Assembly (NCBI GenBank): GCA_023394415.1
Contig: JAEXAR010000035.1
Location: forward strand, 1-64,000
DNA: 64,000 bases
Direction: 5' to 3'
DNA from: Bacteroidota bacterium
GTDB taxonomy: Bacteria; Bacteroidota; Bacteroidia; Flavobacteriales; Weeksellaceae
Within the stretch, counting starts at the first letter, position 1, and every line of letters begins with the position of its first letter. The notes under the pieces are model-generated. The model saw only the letters and a program-made list of their open reading frames with translations. It was not told the origin of the DNA and made no database searches. A program made the position numbers and the translations under genes. This document shows positions 50,107 through 58,122 of the stretch, piece by piece.

Positions 50107-50182
50107 TGTCATTCCGACGAAGGAGGAATCTCTTTGATAATCAAAAGATTCTTCATTAAGCTTCGCTTCATTCAGAATGACA
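50107..50182. repeat. Dispersed palindrome, TGTCATTC type, copy 2
   Basis: Left arm TGTCATTCCGACGAAGGAG..., right arm ...GCTTCATTCAGAATGACA (ends 50182), with GGAATCT and AGATTCTTC facing near the apex. Same family as 10394-10483. The right end overlaps a spurious upstream start for the GNAT gene. Confidence 0.75.
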
Positions 50183-50230
50183 ATTACTCATTTTTTGCAA
50201 AAAGCGGACATTCAAATTATTTTTATAAAA

Positions 50231-50749
50231 ATGGAATTCATCCACATTACATCAGCAGAAGATTTTAGAGCTAAAGACATTTACAACTCTTACATCCAAT
50301 CATTTCCCAAAGACGAGAGAAGAAGTGAAAAGCAGTTTAACAGTCTTTTTGCTAACGGAAATGTAAAAGTATTTTCGGTTCTGAAAGATTTGCAATACAT
50401 CGGTTATATCATTGCTTGGGAACTTACAGAGTTTGTCTTTATAGAACATTTTGAGATTTTCTCTAAATTTAGAAGCCAAAAATTTGGGGCGGATGTTATA
50501 AAAGATTTATTCCGTGATTATTCTAAAATTATTCTTGAATCTGAGCCTGAAACTTTAGACGAAACTGCAAAACGCAGGATTGAATTCTATAAGAGAAACG
50601 GTTTTGAGATTGTAGAAACAAATTATAAACAACCGCCTTATGATAAAGAAAAAAATCCAGTTGATCTGTGGCTGTTAGCAAACTTTCAGCCTGAAAAACT
50701 GGATTGGATTCGTGATGAAATTTATGATGTAGTATACCGATGTGAATGA
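50231..50749 (+). CDS. GNAT family acetyltransferase
   Basis: 172 aa from ATG at 50231 (MEFIHITSAEDFRAKDIYN); the longer reading from 50177 begins in the dispersed palindrome and is rejected. GNAT fold: FVFIEHFEIFSKFRSQKFGADVIKDLF is the strand-helix acetyl-CoA-binding region (RxxxxG/A), and RIEFYKRNGFEI the late strand motif. Substrate unknown. Preceded by ~240 bases with the palindrome, followed by a convergent SIMPL gene. Confidence 0.87.
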   Translation: MEFIHITSAEDFRAKDIYNSYIQSFPKDERRSEKQFNSLFANGNVKVFSVLKDLQYIGYIIAWELTEFVFIEHFEIFSKFRSQKFGADVIKDLFRDYSKIILESEPETLDETAKRRIEFYKRNGFEIVETNYKQPPYDKEKNPVDLWLLANFQPEKLDWIRDEIYDVVYRCE

Positions 50750-50785
50750 TATGAAATTTAATTTTCAACATTCTACATCCTGATT

Positions 50786-51517
50786 TTAATTCACTTCATA
50801 TTCTAACTTAATAGTAATACTCGCCTCTTTTTCTTTGGATTGTGTATTGAAGGTTCCACCGTATGAATAATCTTCGTTGGAGTTTGGTGCGGTAATCTGT
50901 ATAACTCCCATCGTTGCTTTTTTTAGATTTCCTAAATCAGAACCTGCATTTTCTGCAATTTTTTCGGCGCGTTGTTTGGCATCTTTTGTAGCATCGGCAA
51001 TCATTTGTTGTTTCACTTCAGCAAGTTTAGTGTAGAAATAATTGGGTGGTGAAGAAGTAAATTCAATGCCACGGTTGATGATTTCGGTAATGTTTCTGGA
51101 GATATTTTCAATTTTTGACACTTCTTTGCTTTCAATAGAAACCTTTTGCGACAATTGATACCCAGAAAAAGTTTGTACACTTCTACCATTAGCATCAGTA
51201 TCGTAACGGTATTGTTTCTGGATGTCTACTGCAGAAAATACCATTTCGTTCTGCTTAATACCTTTAGAAATAAGGTAATCCGATATTACTTTACGGTCTG
51301 CTGAAAGTTCGTTGTAAGCACTTTGAAGCTCAAAACTGTTCCGGGAAAAATTACCATCCCAAGTGATTAGATCTGAAGTAAATTTCTTCGTTCCCAAACC
51401 GGTAACAGAGATGGTGTTTTCAGATTTATTTCTGTTTTTGATGGCGCTGCCCAAAAGCGCAAGCCCTATCACAAAACCTAAAGATGCTATAGCAATAGCC
51501 ATAATGTTTTTGTTCAT
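50786..51517 (-). CDS. SIMPL domain-containing (DUF541) periplasmic protein
   Basis: 243 aa. An N-terminal membrane/signal segment (MAIAIASLGFVIGLALLG) is followed by the SIMPL domain: ISVTGLGTKKFTSDLITW and AEVKQQMIADATKDAKQRAE. Related to Bp26/YggE-type proteins, implicated in oxidative or envelope stress in other bacteria. No cleavage site, so it is probably anchored. Function here unknown. Confidence 0.88.
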   Translation of the reverse strand: MNKNIMAIAIASLGFVIGLALLGSAIKNRNKSENTISVTGLGTKKFTSDLITWDGNFSRNSFELQSAYNELSADRKVISDYLISKGIKQNEMVFSAVDIQKQYRYDTDANGRSVQTFSGYQLSQKVSIESKEVSKIENISRNITEIINRGIEFTSSPPNYFYTKLAEVKQQMIADATKDAKQRAEKIAENAGSDLGNLKKATMGVIQITAPNSNEDYSYGGTFNTQSKEKEASITIKLEYEVN

Positions 51518-51637
51518 AATTTTTGAAGTGATTTGATTTTTTTATTGTTCTATAATTTTTTTGTAATTACAAGATATCAAATGTCATTCCAAATTTTAAG
51601 ATTTCATTAACATTGTTTTATAATTTTTTTAACATTT

Positions 51638-52462
51638 TTAAGAAGGCTTTTGTGACGGGCTTAGTTTTGTACTGATAAAGGATTTCAATTCATTTTTCAG
51701 ATAGTTCTCAATAGTCGTTTTATTGAATGCGGTTCGGTAATTCTTCGCTAAATTGTATTTGTTATCTGTATAAACCACGAGCATCTCGAACTCATACTCA
51801 TCTATACCGTGATCATAAAAATACTGCAGATTTACAGATTCTTTTACTTTTTTATAAAATGCCTGTCTTTCTAAATAATCGGGAGTGGTTTTCGCAGGTC
51901 GCGCTTTTCTACCAATCGTGTTTATTAATGCGCCTAATAAACCTCCTTCTCCACCAATCGAAAACAAAGGCACTTGCCCTGCACTGAAGTTTGGACCCAT
52001 CGATAAAGTGGAAGGCATTTTATTGGAAGGATAGGCTACAGAAGGTGACAATTTCATATTATTGGCTAATGCATTATTCAAGGCTTCTACTCTTGGACGA
52101 TCCAGAGAGCGAACATCTTTTTTAAGATTTCCGGTGGGTTTAAAAGCGATTTCAACTTCTTCAATCATTTGTGGCAAAAGTTGGATTGAGACACTCATCG
52201 GTTTTGTGAAATCTTCAGCCTTAATTTTTACTGAAACCCGATCAAAATTTTGTTTCACAAACCTTAACTCATCGGTTGTATTTGCTTTTATGATAAACTG
52301 CCCGTTTCTGTCGGTCAGCACCATTTCTTCTGTCCTTAAGTTGAACACTGTTACTCCCGGCACATGCGTATCAATATCTGTAGTAACCTTGCCGATAATA
52401 TATTGTTGAGCGCTGGCTATACCCGATACAAAAAGCATAAAAATGTAAAATATTTTTTTCAT
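51638..52462 (-). CDS. Secreted protein with carboxypeptidase-regulatory-like domain (paralog A)
   Basis: 274 aa. Signal peptide (ends IASAQ), then a CarboxypepD_reg-like beta domain (IIGKVTTDIDTHVPGVTVFN, TDRNGQFIIKA, ELRFVKQNF) up to ~110, followed by FKPTGNLKKD and a helical C-terminal region. Unlike TonB-dependent receptors with this N-terminal domain, there is no beta-barrel. Ten bases downstream of its paralog, so both are co-transcribed. Function unknown. Confidence 0.8.
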   Translation of the reverse strand: MKKIFYIFMLFVSGIASAQQYIIGKVTTDIDTHVPGVTVFNLRTEEMVLTDRNGQFIIKANTTDELRFVKQNFDRVSVKIKAEDFTKPMSVSIQLLPQMIEEVEIAFKPTGNLKKDVRSLDRPRVEALNNALANNMKLSPSVAYPSNKMPSTLSMGPNFSAGQVPLFSIGGEGGLLGALINTIGRKARPAKTTPDYLERQAFYKKVKESVNLQYFYDHGIDEYEFEMLVVYTDNKYNLAKNYRTAFNKTTIENYLKNELKSFISTKLSPSQKPS

Positions 52463-52472
52463 AGTGATTTTA

Positions 52473-53195
52473 TTAATGTTTTAAGGACTTATATGATTTA
52501 AGTTTTTGTTCCGCCGCTACCATAAATCTTCCAACATCAGAAGAGTTGCAATTGCCGAACCTTAGGATATTTGTTTTTTCAAAATCTTTTAAAACATAGT
52601 TTATAAAAGCTTCAATTTCTGTTTTATGTAAACCCATGGTATTAAAATATTCTTCACCCAAAGTAATTTTTAGAAAATTTATTAAATCTAAAATCTCCCA
52701 CTTATAACCTATTTTAGATGTTTGAAATCCTTTACCAACAGGTTGAACAAAATCTCCTACTTTTGGTTTTGTGATGGAAGCATCCGATTTTTTTTGAATA
52801 TAATGCGCTATATCATTGGTAAGCGCTACTTTCTTTTTATTTTCTACTTTGGTATTATCTTTTTTTAAATCTCCGGTGGGTGTAAAACTAACCTCAACCT
52901 CTTCTATATCGTGATAAGCGGGAACCATATTAATAAGAAGCGATGTTTGATAAGAGTTAATTGTTGCCGTACTTCTTTGAAAACCACTTCTAATAAACCG
53001 CAATTCATCATTTACATTGGCAGATATACTAAAAAAACCTTCGTGATTAGAAGAAGTTTTCTCATTGTTTTTCATATTAATTACCAAAACCGATGACAAG
53101 GGTGTAACACCGTCCGTAACGATTCTTCCTGTAATTGTTTGTGCTGAAAACTGCACTGCGAGAATGATAAAAACAGAAAATAGACTTTGTTTCAA
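52473..53195 (-). CDS. Secreted protein with carboxypeptidase-regulatory-like domain (paralog B)
   Basis: 240 aa, upstream partner of the previous gene. Signal peptide (FSAQ), regulatory-like domain (ITGRIVTDGVTPLSSVLVIN, NHEGFFSISA, ELRFIRSGF), then FTPTGDLKKDNTK and a helical C-terminal part. The shared FxPTGxLKKD core and order of domains show that A and B arose by tandem duplication, with diverged C-terminal halves. No enzymatic motif. Confidence 0.8.
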   Translation of the reverse strand: MKQSLFSVFIILAVQFSAQTITGRIVTDGVTPLSSVLVINMKNNEKTSSNHEGFFSISANVNDELRFIRSGFQRSTATINSYQTSLLINMVPAYHDIEEVEVSFTPTGDLKKDNTKVENKKKVALTNDIAHYIQKKSDASITKPKVGDFVQPVGKGFQTSKIGYKWEILDLINFLKITLGEEYFNTMGLHKTEIEAFINYVLKDFEKTNILRFGNCNSSDVGRFMVAAEQKLKSYKSLKH

Positions 53196-53357
53196 ATGAT
53201 GATTAATTTTTTGAGTAAAATTAAACTTGTTTTGGAGGTTTAAATGCCATATAACTTCTTCACCATCAAAGTTTAAAAGAGATTAACGGCTTTTAAGAAT
53301 TTTTGGGAATTTGCGATTTCATTTTTAGTTAAAATATTGTTAGAAGGTTTATCAAAT

Positions 53358-53460
53358 ATAGCCCGGATTGAACGGCATGTTTAAGCTCTTTTTGTTTTGG
53401 GGAGAAGAAGCATTGGCCAAACAAAAAAGCGAGTAGTGAAAGCCGGAAACAGCTCCTTAT
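53358..53460. repeat. Structured intergenic element, AGCCCGG...AAAGCCGGAAACAGCTCC type
   Basis: Conserved-looking ends: TAGCCCGGATTGAACGGCAT at the left (about 53358-53378) and GTGAAAGCCGGAAACAGCTC at the right (about 53435-53455). A central stem TTTTTGTTT-GG / CC-AAACAAAAA encloses GGGAGAAGAAGCATT. I recall very similar ends in intergenic elements of other Flavobacteriia, which fits a dispersed element rather than a gene. It lies in the 338-base gap between paralog B (divergent) and the tmRNA; the remainder is AT-rich spacer and the tmRNA promoter. Confidence 0.55.
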
Positions 53461-53505
53461 AAAACATAAAAGACTTGTTTTGAAGTTTGGAATAATTTTT
53501 TTCTG

Positions 53506-53513
53506 TATTTTTG
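53506..53513 (+). promoter_or_regulatory. Bacteroidetes -7 box for tmRNA (TATTTTTG)
   Basis: Exact TAnnTTTG match 20 bases before the mature tmRNA 5' end, in a T-rich context. A -33 TTG is visible but at 16 rather than ~19-20 bases. Confidence 0.55.
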
Positions 53514-53533
53514 CACTCTTATTCATAAAAAAT

Positions 53534-53930
53534 GGGGCTGACCGGTTTCGACAGCAAGACCAATGGGTAAGTAAGCATGCAGAGAACCACAGCGCGATCT
53601 CTATAATCCCTTGCTGTAGAATTTAACTGGCAACGAAGAGTATGCTCTTGCTGCTTAATCTGAAGTTTAGTAGGATTAACATTTTTCCCGAAGTATAGTA
53701 AGGAAACAAGATGTCTCGCAAAAGCTCGGTTTCGCGGCGTTTGAGCACGAGGCATAGAAAATGCGAAAATAAGTCCCGAAAGTCTTCGGTTTGGGAACGA
53801 AAATCTTAGAAGATAAGTCTTAAGTTGGGTGTTTACCCTCTGCTTACGAACGAAAATTAAAGGTAAAATAAGCATGTAGAAAGCTTGCGTATTGCTTGTT
53901 TGGACGAGAGTTCGAATCTCTCCAGCTCCA
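53534..53930 (+). ncRNA. ssrA: Transfer-messenger RNA (tmRNA)
   Basis: 397 nt. 5' end GGGGCTGACCGGTTTCGACA and 3' end GGACGAGAGTTCGAATCTCT... closing with the T-arm and acceptor strand CAGCTCC-A form the alanine tRNA-like domain; the CCA is not encoded. The resume codon is GGC at 53629 and the tag frame runs to TAA at 53656-53658, encoding GNEEYALAA, which ends in the ALAA degron recognised by ClpXP. tmRNA rescues stalled ribosomes and marks their products; clpX is at 3783 in this window. Confidence 0.97.
53629..53658 (+). other. tmRNA tag-peptide frame GNEEYALAA
   Basis: Nine codons plus TAA inside the tmRNA. With the Ala carried by the tRNA-like domain the full tag would be A-GNEEYALAA. 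Confidence 0.9.
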
Positions 53931-53934
53931 CATA

Positions 53935-53964
53935 AAAACCTCTGATAGCAGAGGTTTTTTGTTT
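53935..53964 (+). terminator. tmRNA terminator
   Basis: AAAACCTCTG (53935-53944), loop ATAG, CAGAGGTTTT (53949-53958), then more T. Perfect 10-bp stem directly after the 3' end. Confidence 0.92.
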
Positions 53965-54020
53965 TAAAAATTGTGGATAATTTCAGCACTTAAAAACAAT
54001 TAAATCTTGGAGTAAAACCT

Positions 54021-54028
54021 TAATTTTG
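54021..54028 (+). promoter_or_regulatory. Bacteroidetes -7 box for lpxK (TAATTTTG)
   Basis: Exact TAnnTTTG match about 60 bases before the lpxK GTG start. No well-spaced -33 element. Confidence 0.45.
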
Positions 54029-54089
54029 CAGGGCATAAAAACCAAAAAGGTAAAGCACCTTTTAGTGAGAAAAAATTAAAGATTTTTAC

Positions 54090-55115
54090 GTGAAAAGATG
54101 GTATCTCTACCCTTTTTCTTTGGGTTATAATCTGGCAACTGCTGTACGCAATACATTTTATAATCTGGGGATTTTTAAAACTACAAAATTCAGAACGCCG
54201 ATTATTAATGTAGGCAATTTATCTGTCGGTGGCAGCGGAAAATCCCCTATGGTAATGTATCTGGCTGATTTTTTATCAAAATATTACAGAACAGGAGTTC
54301 TTTCCCGCGGTTACGGAAGAATTACCAAAGGTTATGGCATCACCAATTACGATAGCAACTACAAAACAGTGGGTGATGAAGCCATGCAGCTTTTTGAAAG
54401 ATTTAAAAACCGATTTGTAATTGGTGTGTCTGAAGAAAGAGTTCCGGGAGCTAAAAAAATTATTGAAGATATGGATCTGGATGTTCTGATTTTGGATGAC
54501 GCCATGCAACACAGAGCTATAAAACCCGGATTCAGTATTCTGATGACGGATTACAATGATCCCTATTTTAAAGATTTTGTTTTACCTGCAGGCGATTTGC
54601 GCGAAAGCAGAAGTGGCGCAAAAAGAGCTAACATCATTATGGTTTCCAAATCTCCTGATGACCTTACTGAGGAAAAAAAGCAATATTATATCTCAAGAAT
54701 TCGTCCGCAACATTATCAGAAGGTGTTTTTTTCTTCCATTTCTTATGATGAACATGTGTATGGCATTGAAAAAAAATTGCCCGATAATAATCTCGCTTAC
54801 TATGATATTCTTTTAGTTACAGGCATTGCAAACCCTAAACCTCTGATTAATCACCTTGCAAAGTTTTCGCAACGTGTCAAGCACCTAAAATTTAAGGATC
54901 ACCACAATTTTAGCGACCAGGATATTAAAAACATTCTTTCTGAATATAAAAAACTTGGTGAATACAAACTGATCCTCACTACAGAAAAAGATTATGTACG
55001 TCTGAAAACTTTCGACTACTTAAGAGAGCTGGTTTATTATTGGCCCATCAATGTGAACATTGATAACAAAGAAGAATTTAACCAAACCATTTTGGATTAT
55101 GTTAGAAAAAATTAA
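54090..55115 (+). CDS. lpxK: Tetraacyldisaccharide 4'-kinase LpxK
   Basis: 341 aa, starting with GTG at 54090 (MKRWYLYPFSLGYNLA). P-loop INVGNLSVGGSGKSPMVMYL near residues 40-58, LDDAMQHRAIKPGF, and KFKDHHNFSDQDI, LTTEKDYVRL are the family motifs. It phosphorylates the lipid A precursor at the inner membrane. The 3' end overlaps the punA start by 17 bases, coupling their translation. Confidence 0.94.
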   Translation: MKRWYLYPFSLGYNLATAVRNTFYNLGIFKTTKFRTPIINVGNLSVGGSGKSPMVMYLADFLSKYYRTGVLSRGYGRITKGYGITNYDSNYKTVGDEAMQLFERFKNRFVIGVSEERVPGAKKIIEDMDLDVLILDDAMQHRAIKPGFSILMTDYNDPYFKDFVLPAGDLRESRSGAKRANIIMVSKSPDDLTEEKKQYYISRIRPQHYQKVFFSSISYDEHVYGIEKKLPDNNLAYYDILLVTGIANPKPLINHLAKFSQRVKHLKFKDHHNFSDQDIKNILSEYKKLGEYKLILTTEKDYVRLKTFDYLRELVYYWPINVNIDNKEEFNQTILDYVRKN

Positions 55116-55920
55116 AGAAACCGCAACATTCATCAAAAATATTATTCAGGAAGTTCCTGATTTTGCTATTGTTTTAGGTTCAGGATTAGGTGCTTTGAAG
55201 GATGAAGTAAAAGCCATTCATACTTTAGAATATCAAGATATTCCCAATTTTCCGCAAACAACCGTTGAAGGACACGGCGGAAAACTGATATACGGAACAC
55301 TAGAAGGAAAAAAAGTTTTGATGATGAGCGGGAGATTCCATTATTATGAAGGTCACGATATGCAAACTGTGGTATTCCCGTTTCGTGTTTTTCATCTTTT
55401 AGGAATTAAAAATCTTATTGTTTCCAATGCTTCCGGCGGTGTAAATCCTAACTTCAGAGTAGCAGATATTATGCTCATTAGTGATCACATCAATATGATG
55501 CCAGAACATCCTTTGAGAGGGAGAAACCTTGATGAATTTGGTCCTCGTTTCGTAGATATGAGTGAACCTTACCATAAAAAAATGTTGGCTCTAGCAGAAA
55601 CTATTGCAAAAGAAGAACACATTAAAGTTCATAAAGGTGTTTATTTGGCATTACAAGGACCTACATTTGAAACTCCTGCAGAATACGGAATGGTTCGTGC
55701 TGTTGGTGGAGACGCTGTAGGAATGAGCACCGTTCCTGAAGTGATTGTTGCTAAACATCAGGGGATGAACTGCTTCGGAATTTCTATTATAACAGATGTT
55801 GGCGGACCTGAAATTGCATTTACAGTTTCCCATGAAGAGGTTTTGGCTGCAGCCGACAAAGCCATGCCCAACGTAATAAAGATTGTAAAAGGTGTTGTAA
55901 AAAATTACTCCATCAACTAA
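55099..55920 (+). CDS. punA: Purine-nucleoside phosphorylase, trimeric type
   Basis: 273 aa from ATG at 55099 (MLEKIKETATFIKNIIQEVP); the longer frame from 55060 lies inside lpxK coding sequence. FAIVLGSGLGALKDEV is the phosphate-binding loop, VEGHGGKLIYG follows, then VSNASGGVNPNF and GVYLALQGPTFETPAEYGM (purine-site Glu) and the late GMSTVPEVIVAKH. Trimeric phosphorylase for guanosine/inosine salvage, a different fold group from the DeoD protein at 43986. A terminator follows. Confidence 0.93.
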   Translation: MLEKIKETATFIKNIIQEVPDFAIVLGSGLGALKDEVKAIHTLEYQDIPNFPQTTVEGHGGKLIYGTLEGKKVLMMSGRFHYYEGHDMQTVVFPFRVFHLLGIKNLIVSNASGGVNPNFRVADIMLISDHINMMPEHPLRGRNLDEFGPRFVDMSEPYHKKMLALAETIAKEEHIKVHKGVYLALQGPTFETPAEYGMVRAVGGDAVGMSTVPEVIVAKHQGMNCFGISIITDVGGPEIAFTVSHEEVLAAADKAMPNVIKIVKGVVKNYSIN

Positions 55921-55950
55921 ATAGCTTATAAATCAGTTTTAAACCATAAA

Positions 55951-55978
55951 AAAACACATCTTTTTGATGTGTTTTTTG
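55951..55978 (+). terminator. Terminator after punA
   Basis: AAAACACATC (55951-55960) and GATGTGTTTT (55966-55975) with a five-T loop, followed by TTT. Perfect 10-bp stem. Confidence 0.88.
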
Positions 55979-56220
55979 CATTATTTTTTAAAATAAAATC
56001 AATATCTCGCATAAATAGGTTCATATTTTTAACAAATAAATATGAAATTTCACAAAAACATTAAATTGCAATAATTTCATTTTATTGTTAATAAATATTA
56101 CAAGTCATTAATAGTCAAGCAATAACTTTCCACAAAACGATGTGCAAACACTACTCATTGATTATTGATAAAAACGCACATTTTTATTTGGAAATTTGGT
56201 TTTTAGATTGCAATTTTACA

Positions 56221-56788
56221 TCAACAATAAAGCCTAACTGTTGAAAGGAAGACCATTCACCTCCGGGTTAATCATCTGACATTCAAAAATTTGAACTAAA
56301 AAAGTTTGAGAACCGAAAGGTTCGAAAAACACAATCAAATCCGAAAGGTAACGAATAAAAAAGTTTAAAAACGTAAGTTTTACAACTGTTCAAATTTAAG
56401 CAGTAAGCTTTGGATCTTAATCAAAGTTAGTGAGTGAAGATTTGTCGCAAGACAACATACTAAACATTAACAAAGATAAGATGTTGAAGTTGAAACTTTG
56501 AAGTTGTGAAAACCAAAAGTTTAAAAATCTTAAAAGAACATTAGCGCTGAAAACCACGCGGTTGATGCAAAAATCGGAACTTAAGAAGAAAAAACTGAAA
56601 GTGGACACACTTGCTTAAACGGAATTTAACTGCAGAGGAGTTATTTGAAAATCTGAACCGAAAGGTGAAGCGTAAAAATAAACCGGAAGCGACCAAAGAA
56701 AGTTGAAGGCAAAAAAGTGAAACTTTTTATGACTGATGATTCAGCAGGAAATTTGCAAAAATGGAATGAAGAATCATCAGTTTTTTTG
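56221..56788 (+). ncRNA. Candidate large structured non-coding RNA
   Basis: In the 977-base gene-free stretch 55921-56897, no frame is protein-like from about 56221 on, the plus strand is purine-rich, and short hairpins abound. TCAACA/TGTTGA (56221/56239), GAACC-GAAA-GGTTC (56310-56323), AAAAC-GTAA-GTTTT (56368-56381), TTGTC-GCAA-GACAA (56442-56455), AAGTG-GACA-CACTT (56599-56612) inside a TTAAG/CTTAA stem, ACC-GAAA-GGT (56657-56666) and AAAAAGT-GAA-ACTTTTT (56712-56728). It ends with a strong terminator (56732-56788). The GNRA loops are what one expects of a folded RNA. It lacks the conserved RNase P phrases (GAGGAAAGTCC, ACAGAA), tmRNA and SRP signatures. The 5' end and promoter are unknown; 55979-56220 is AT-rich spacer. 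Confidence 0.6.
56732..56788 (+). terminator. Intrinsic terminator of the candidate RNA
   Basis: ACTGATGATTC (56732-56742) and GAATCATCAGT (56771-56781) form a perfect 11-bp stem with a 28-base loop, followed by seven T in a row. No plus-strand protein gene precedes it for 800 bases, so it must end the non-coding transcript or a very long punA readthrough. Confidence 0.85.
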
Positions 56789-56897
56789 TGGGTTTTATTT
56801 AAGTCCATACAAAACCCAATTCTTTAACCTTTAAATGGTTTGCTGTATTTTTCAAAGTTCTTCCCAAAAACAATGAAAGTTCATAAATTTGAAAAAT

Positions 56898-57980
56898 ATG
56901 TCCCACCGCAAAATCATACACGTTGATATGGATGCTTTCTATGCCTCAGTAGAACAGCACGACAATCCTGAACTGCGCGGAAAACCGATTGCAGTAGGTG
57001 GTGGACAATATGGTGTAGTTGCCGCAGCAAGTTATGAAGCGAGAAAATTTGGGATTCGTTCTGCAATGCCGGGAAGAAAAGCTTTGGATTTATGTCCTCA
57101 CCTTATCGTTGTAAAACCCAGATTCCAACGTTATAAAGAAATTTCACAACAAATACGTGAGATTTTTTATGAGTATACAGATTTGGTAGAACCTCTTTCT
57201 TTAGATGAGGCTTACCTTGATGTTACTGAAAACAAAAAAAACATGGAGTCTGCCAACGAAATTGCCCGAGAAATACGGCAGAAAATATATGAAAAAACAG
57301 GACTTACCGCTTCAGCAGGTATTTCTGTGAATAAATTTCTGGCGAAAGTAGCTTCCGATTACAACAAACCTAACGGACAGAAAACGATTCACCCTTCCAA
57401 AATCATTGATTTCATGGAACAACTACCGATTGAAAAATTCTACGGCATTGGGAAAGTTACCGCCAATAAGATGCACGAGATGCACATTTTCAACGGGAAA
57501 GATTTAAAGGAAAAAACTCTTGAAGACCTCATTCGCCTTTTCGGGAAGTCCGGAAATTACTATTACAACGTTGTTCGTGGAAATCATAAAAGCGAGGTGA
57601 AACCTCACAGAATTCAAAAAAGTGTGGGTGTAGAAGAAACCTATTGGGAAAATCTGCTGGACGAAGATGCTGTTTTCAAGCAGCTGAAAATAATCAGTGA
57701 AGATTTGGAAGAACGTCTTGGAAGAAAAAACATTAAAGGCAAAACTTTAACCCTAAAAATTAAATACAAAGATTTTTCGGTTTACACACGAAGCAAAACA
57801 CAGGAAGTGTACTACGACAACGCTCAAGATTTTTACGAGACTGCACAGCAATTATGGGAGCTGCGTCCTTATGATAAACCGGTAAGATTATTAGGTTTAT
57901 CACTTTCTAACCTCAATACACAGGAAAAAAAGCAAATTTCAGTACAGTTGAAAATTCCATTTCCTGAATTTGAATATTAG
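56898..57980 (+). CDS. dinB: DNA polymerase IV
   Basis: 360 aa from ATG at 56898 (MSHRKIIHVDMDAFYASVEQ); a TTG three codons earlier is less likely. Y-family palm: DMDAFYASVEQ and SLDEAYLDVT carry the metal-binding acids; SAGISVNKFLAKVASD and the HhH region KFYGIGKVTANKMHEM follow, then the little-finger domain. Lesion bypass polymerase. A clear SOS box is not seen upstream. Terminal clamp-binding motif of the QxxLF type is also not obvious. Confidence 0.95.
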   Translation: MSHRKIIHVDMDAFYASVEQHDNPELRGKPIAVGGGQYGVVAAASYEARKFGIRSAMPGRKALDLCPHLIVVKPRFQRYKEISQQIREIFYEYTDLVEPLSLDEAYLDVTENKKNMESANEIAREIRQKIYEKTGLTASAGISVNKFLAKVASDYNKPNGQKTIHPSKIIDFMEQLPIEKFYGIGKVTANKMHEMHIFNGKDLKEKTLEDLIRLFGKSGNYYYNVVRGNHKSEVKPHRIQKSVGVEETYWENLLDEDAVFKQLKIISEDLEERLGRKNIKGKTLTLKIKYKDFSVYTRSKTQEVYYDNAQDFYETAQQLWELRPYDKPVRLLGLSLSNLNTQEKKQISVQLKIPFPEFEY

Positions 57981-58087
57981 TGATATAAAACCAGTTGAAT
58001 TTTTCAATCAAGTTATATTTCAATTTTTTTATTTTCTGCCCTTTTACTTTCTTATCATACATCAATTTTTAAGAAAAAAACCGAGTC

Positions 58088-58095
58088 TATCTTTG
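58088..58095 (+). promoter_or_regulatory. Bacteroidetes -7 box for the YceI gene (TATCTTTG)
   Basis: Exact TAnnTTTG match 28 bases before the ATG at 58123. Confidence 0.55.
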
Positions 58096-58122
58096 TAACA
58101 TAGAATTTTAAAAAAATAAGAA

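Noticed and set aside
53329..53526. 65-codon minus-strand ORF upstream of the tmRNA
   Set aside because: It spans the structured intergenic element and the tmRNA promoter; composition is not protein-like.
53519..53989. 156-codon minus-strand ORF over the tmRNA
   Set aside because: It is the antisense reading of tmRNA. The tRNA-like end yields the familiar false GAGEIRTL-type peptide; there is no real gene.
56417..56608. 63-codon minus-strand ORF in the candidate RNA region
   Set aside because: Antisense to the structured segment; Phe/Leu/Ser-rich translation typical of the complement of a purine-rich RNA.
56221..56788. RNase P RNA or group I/II intron
   Set aside because: The conserved RNase P phrases are absent, no intron core or domain V sequence is seen, and no split gene flanks it.
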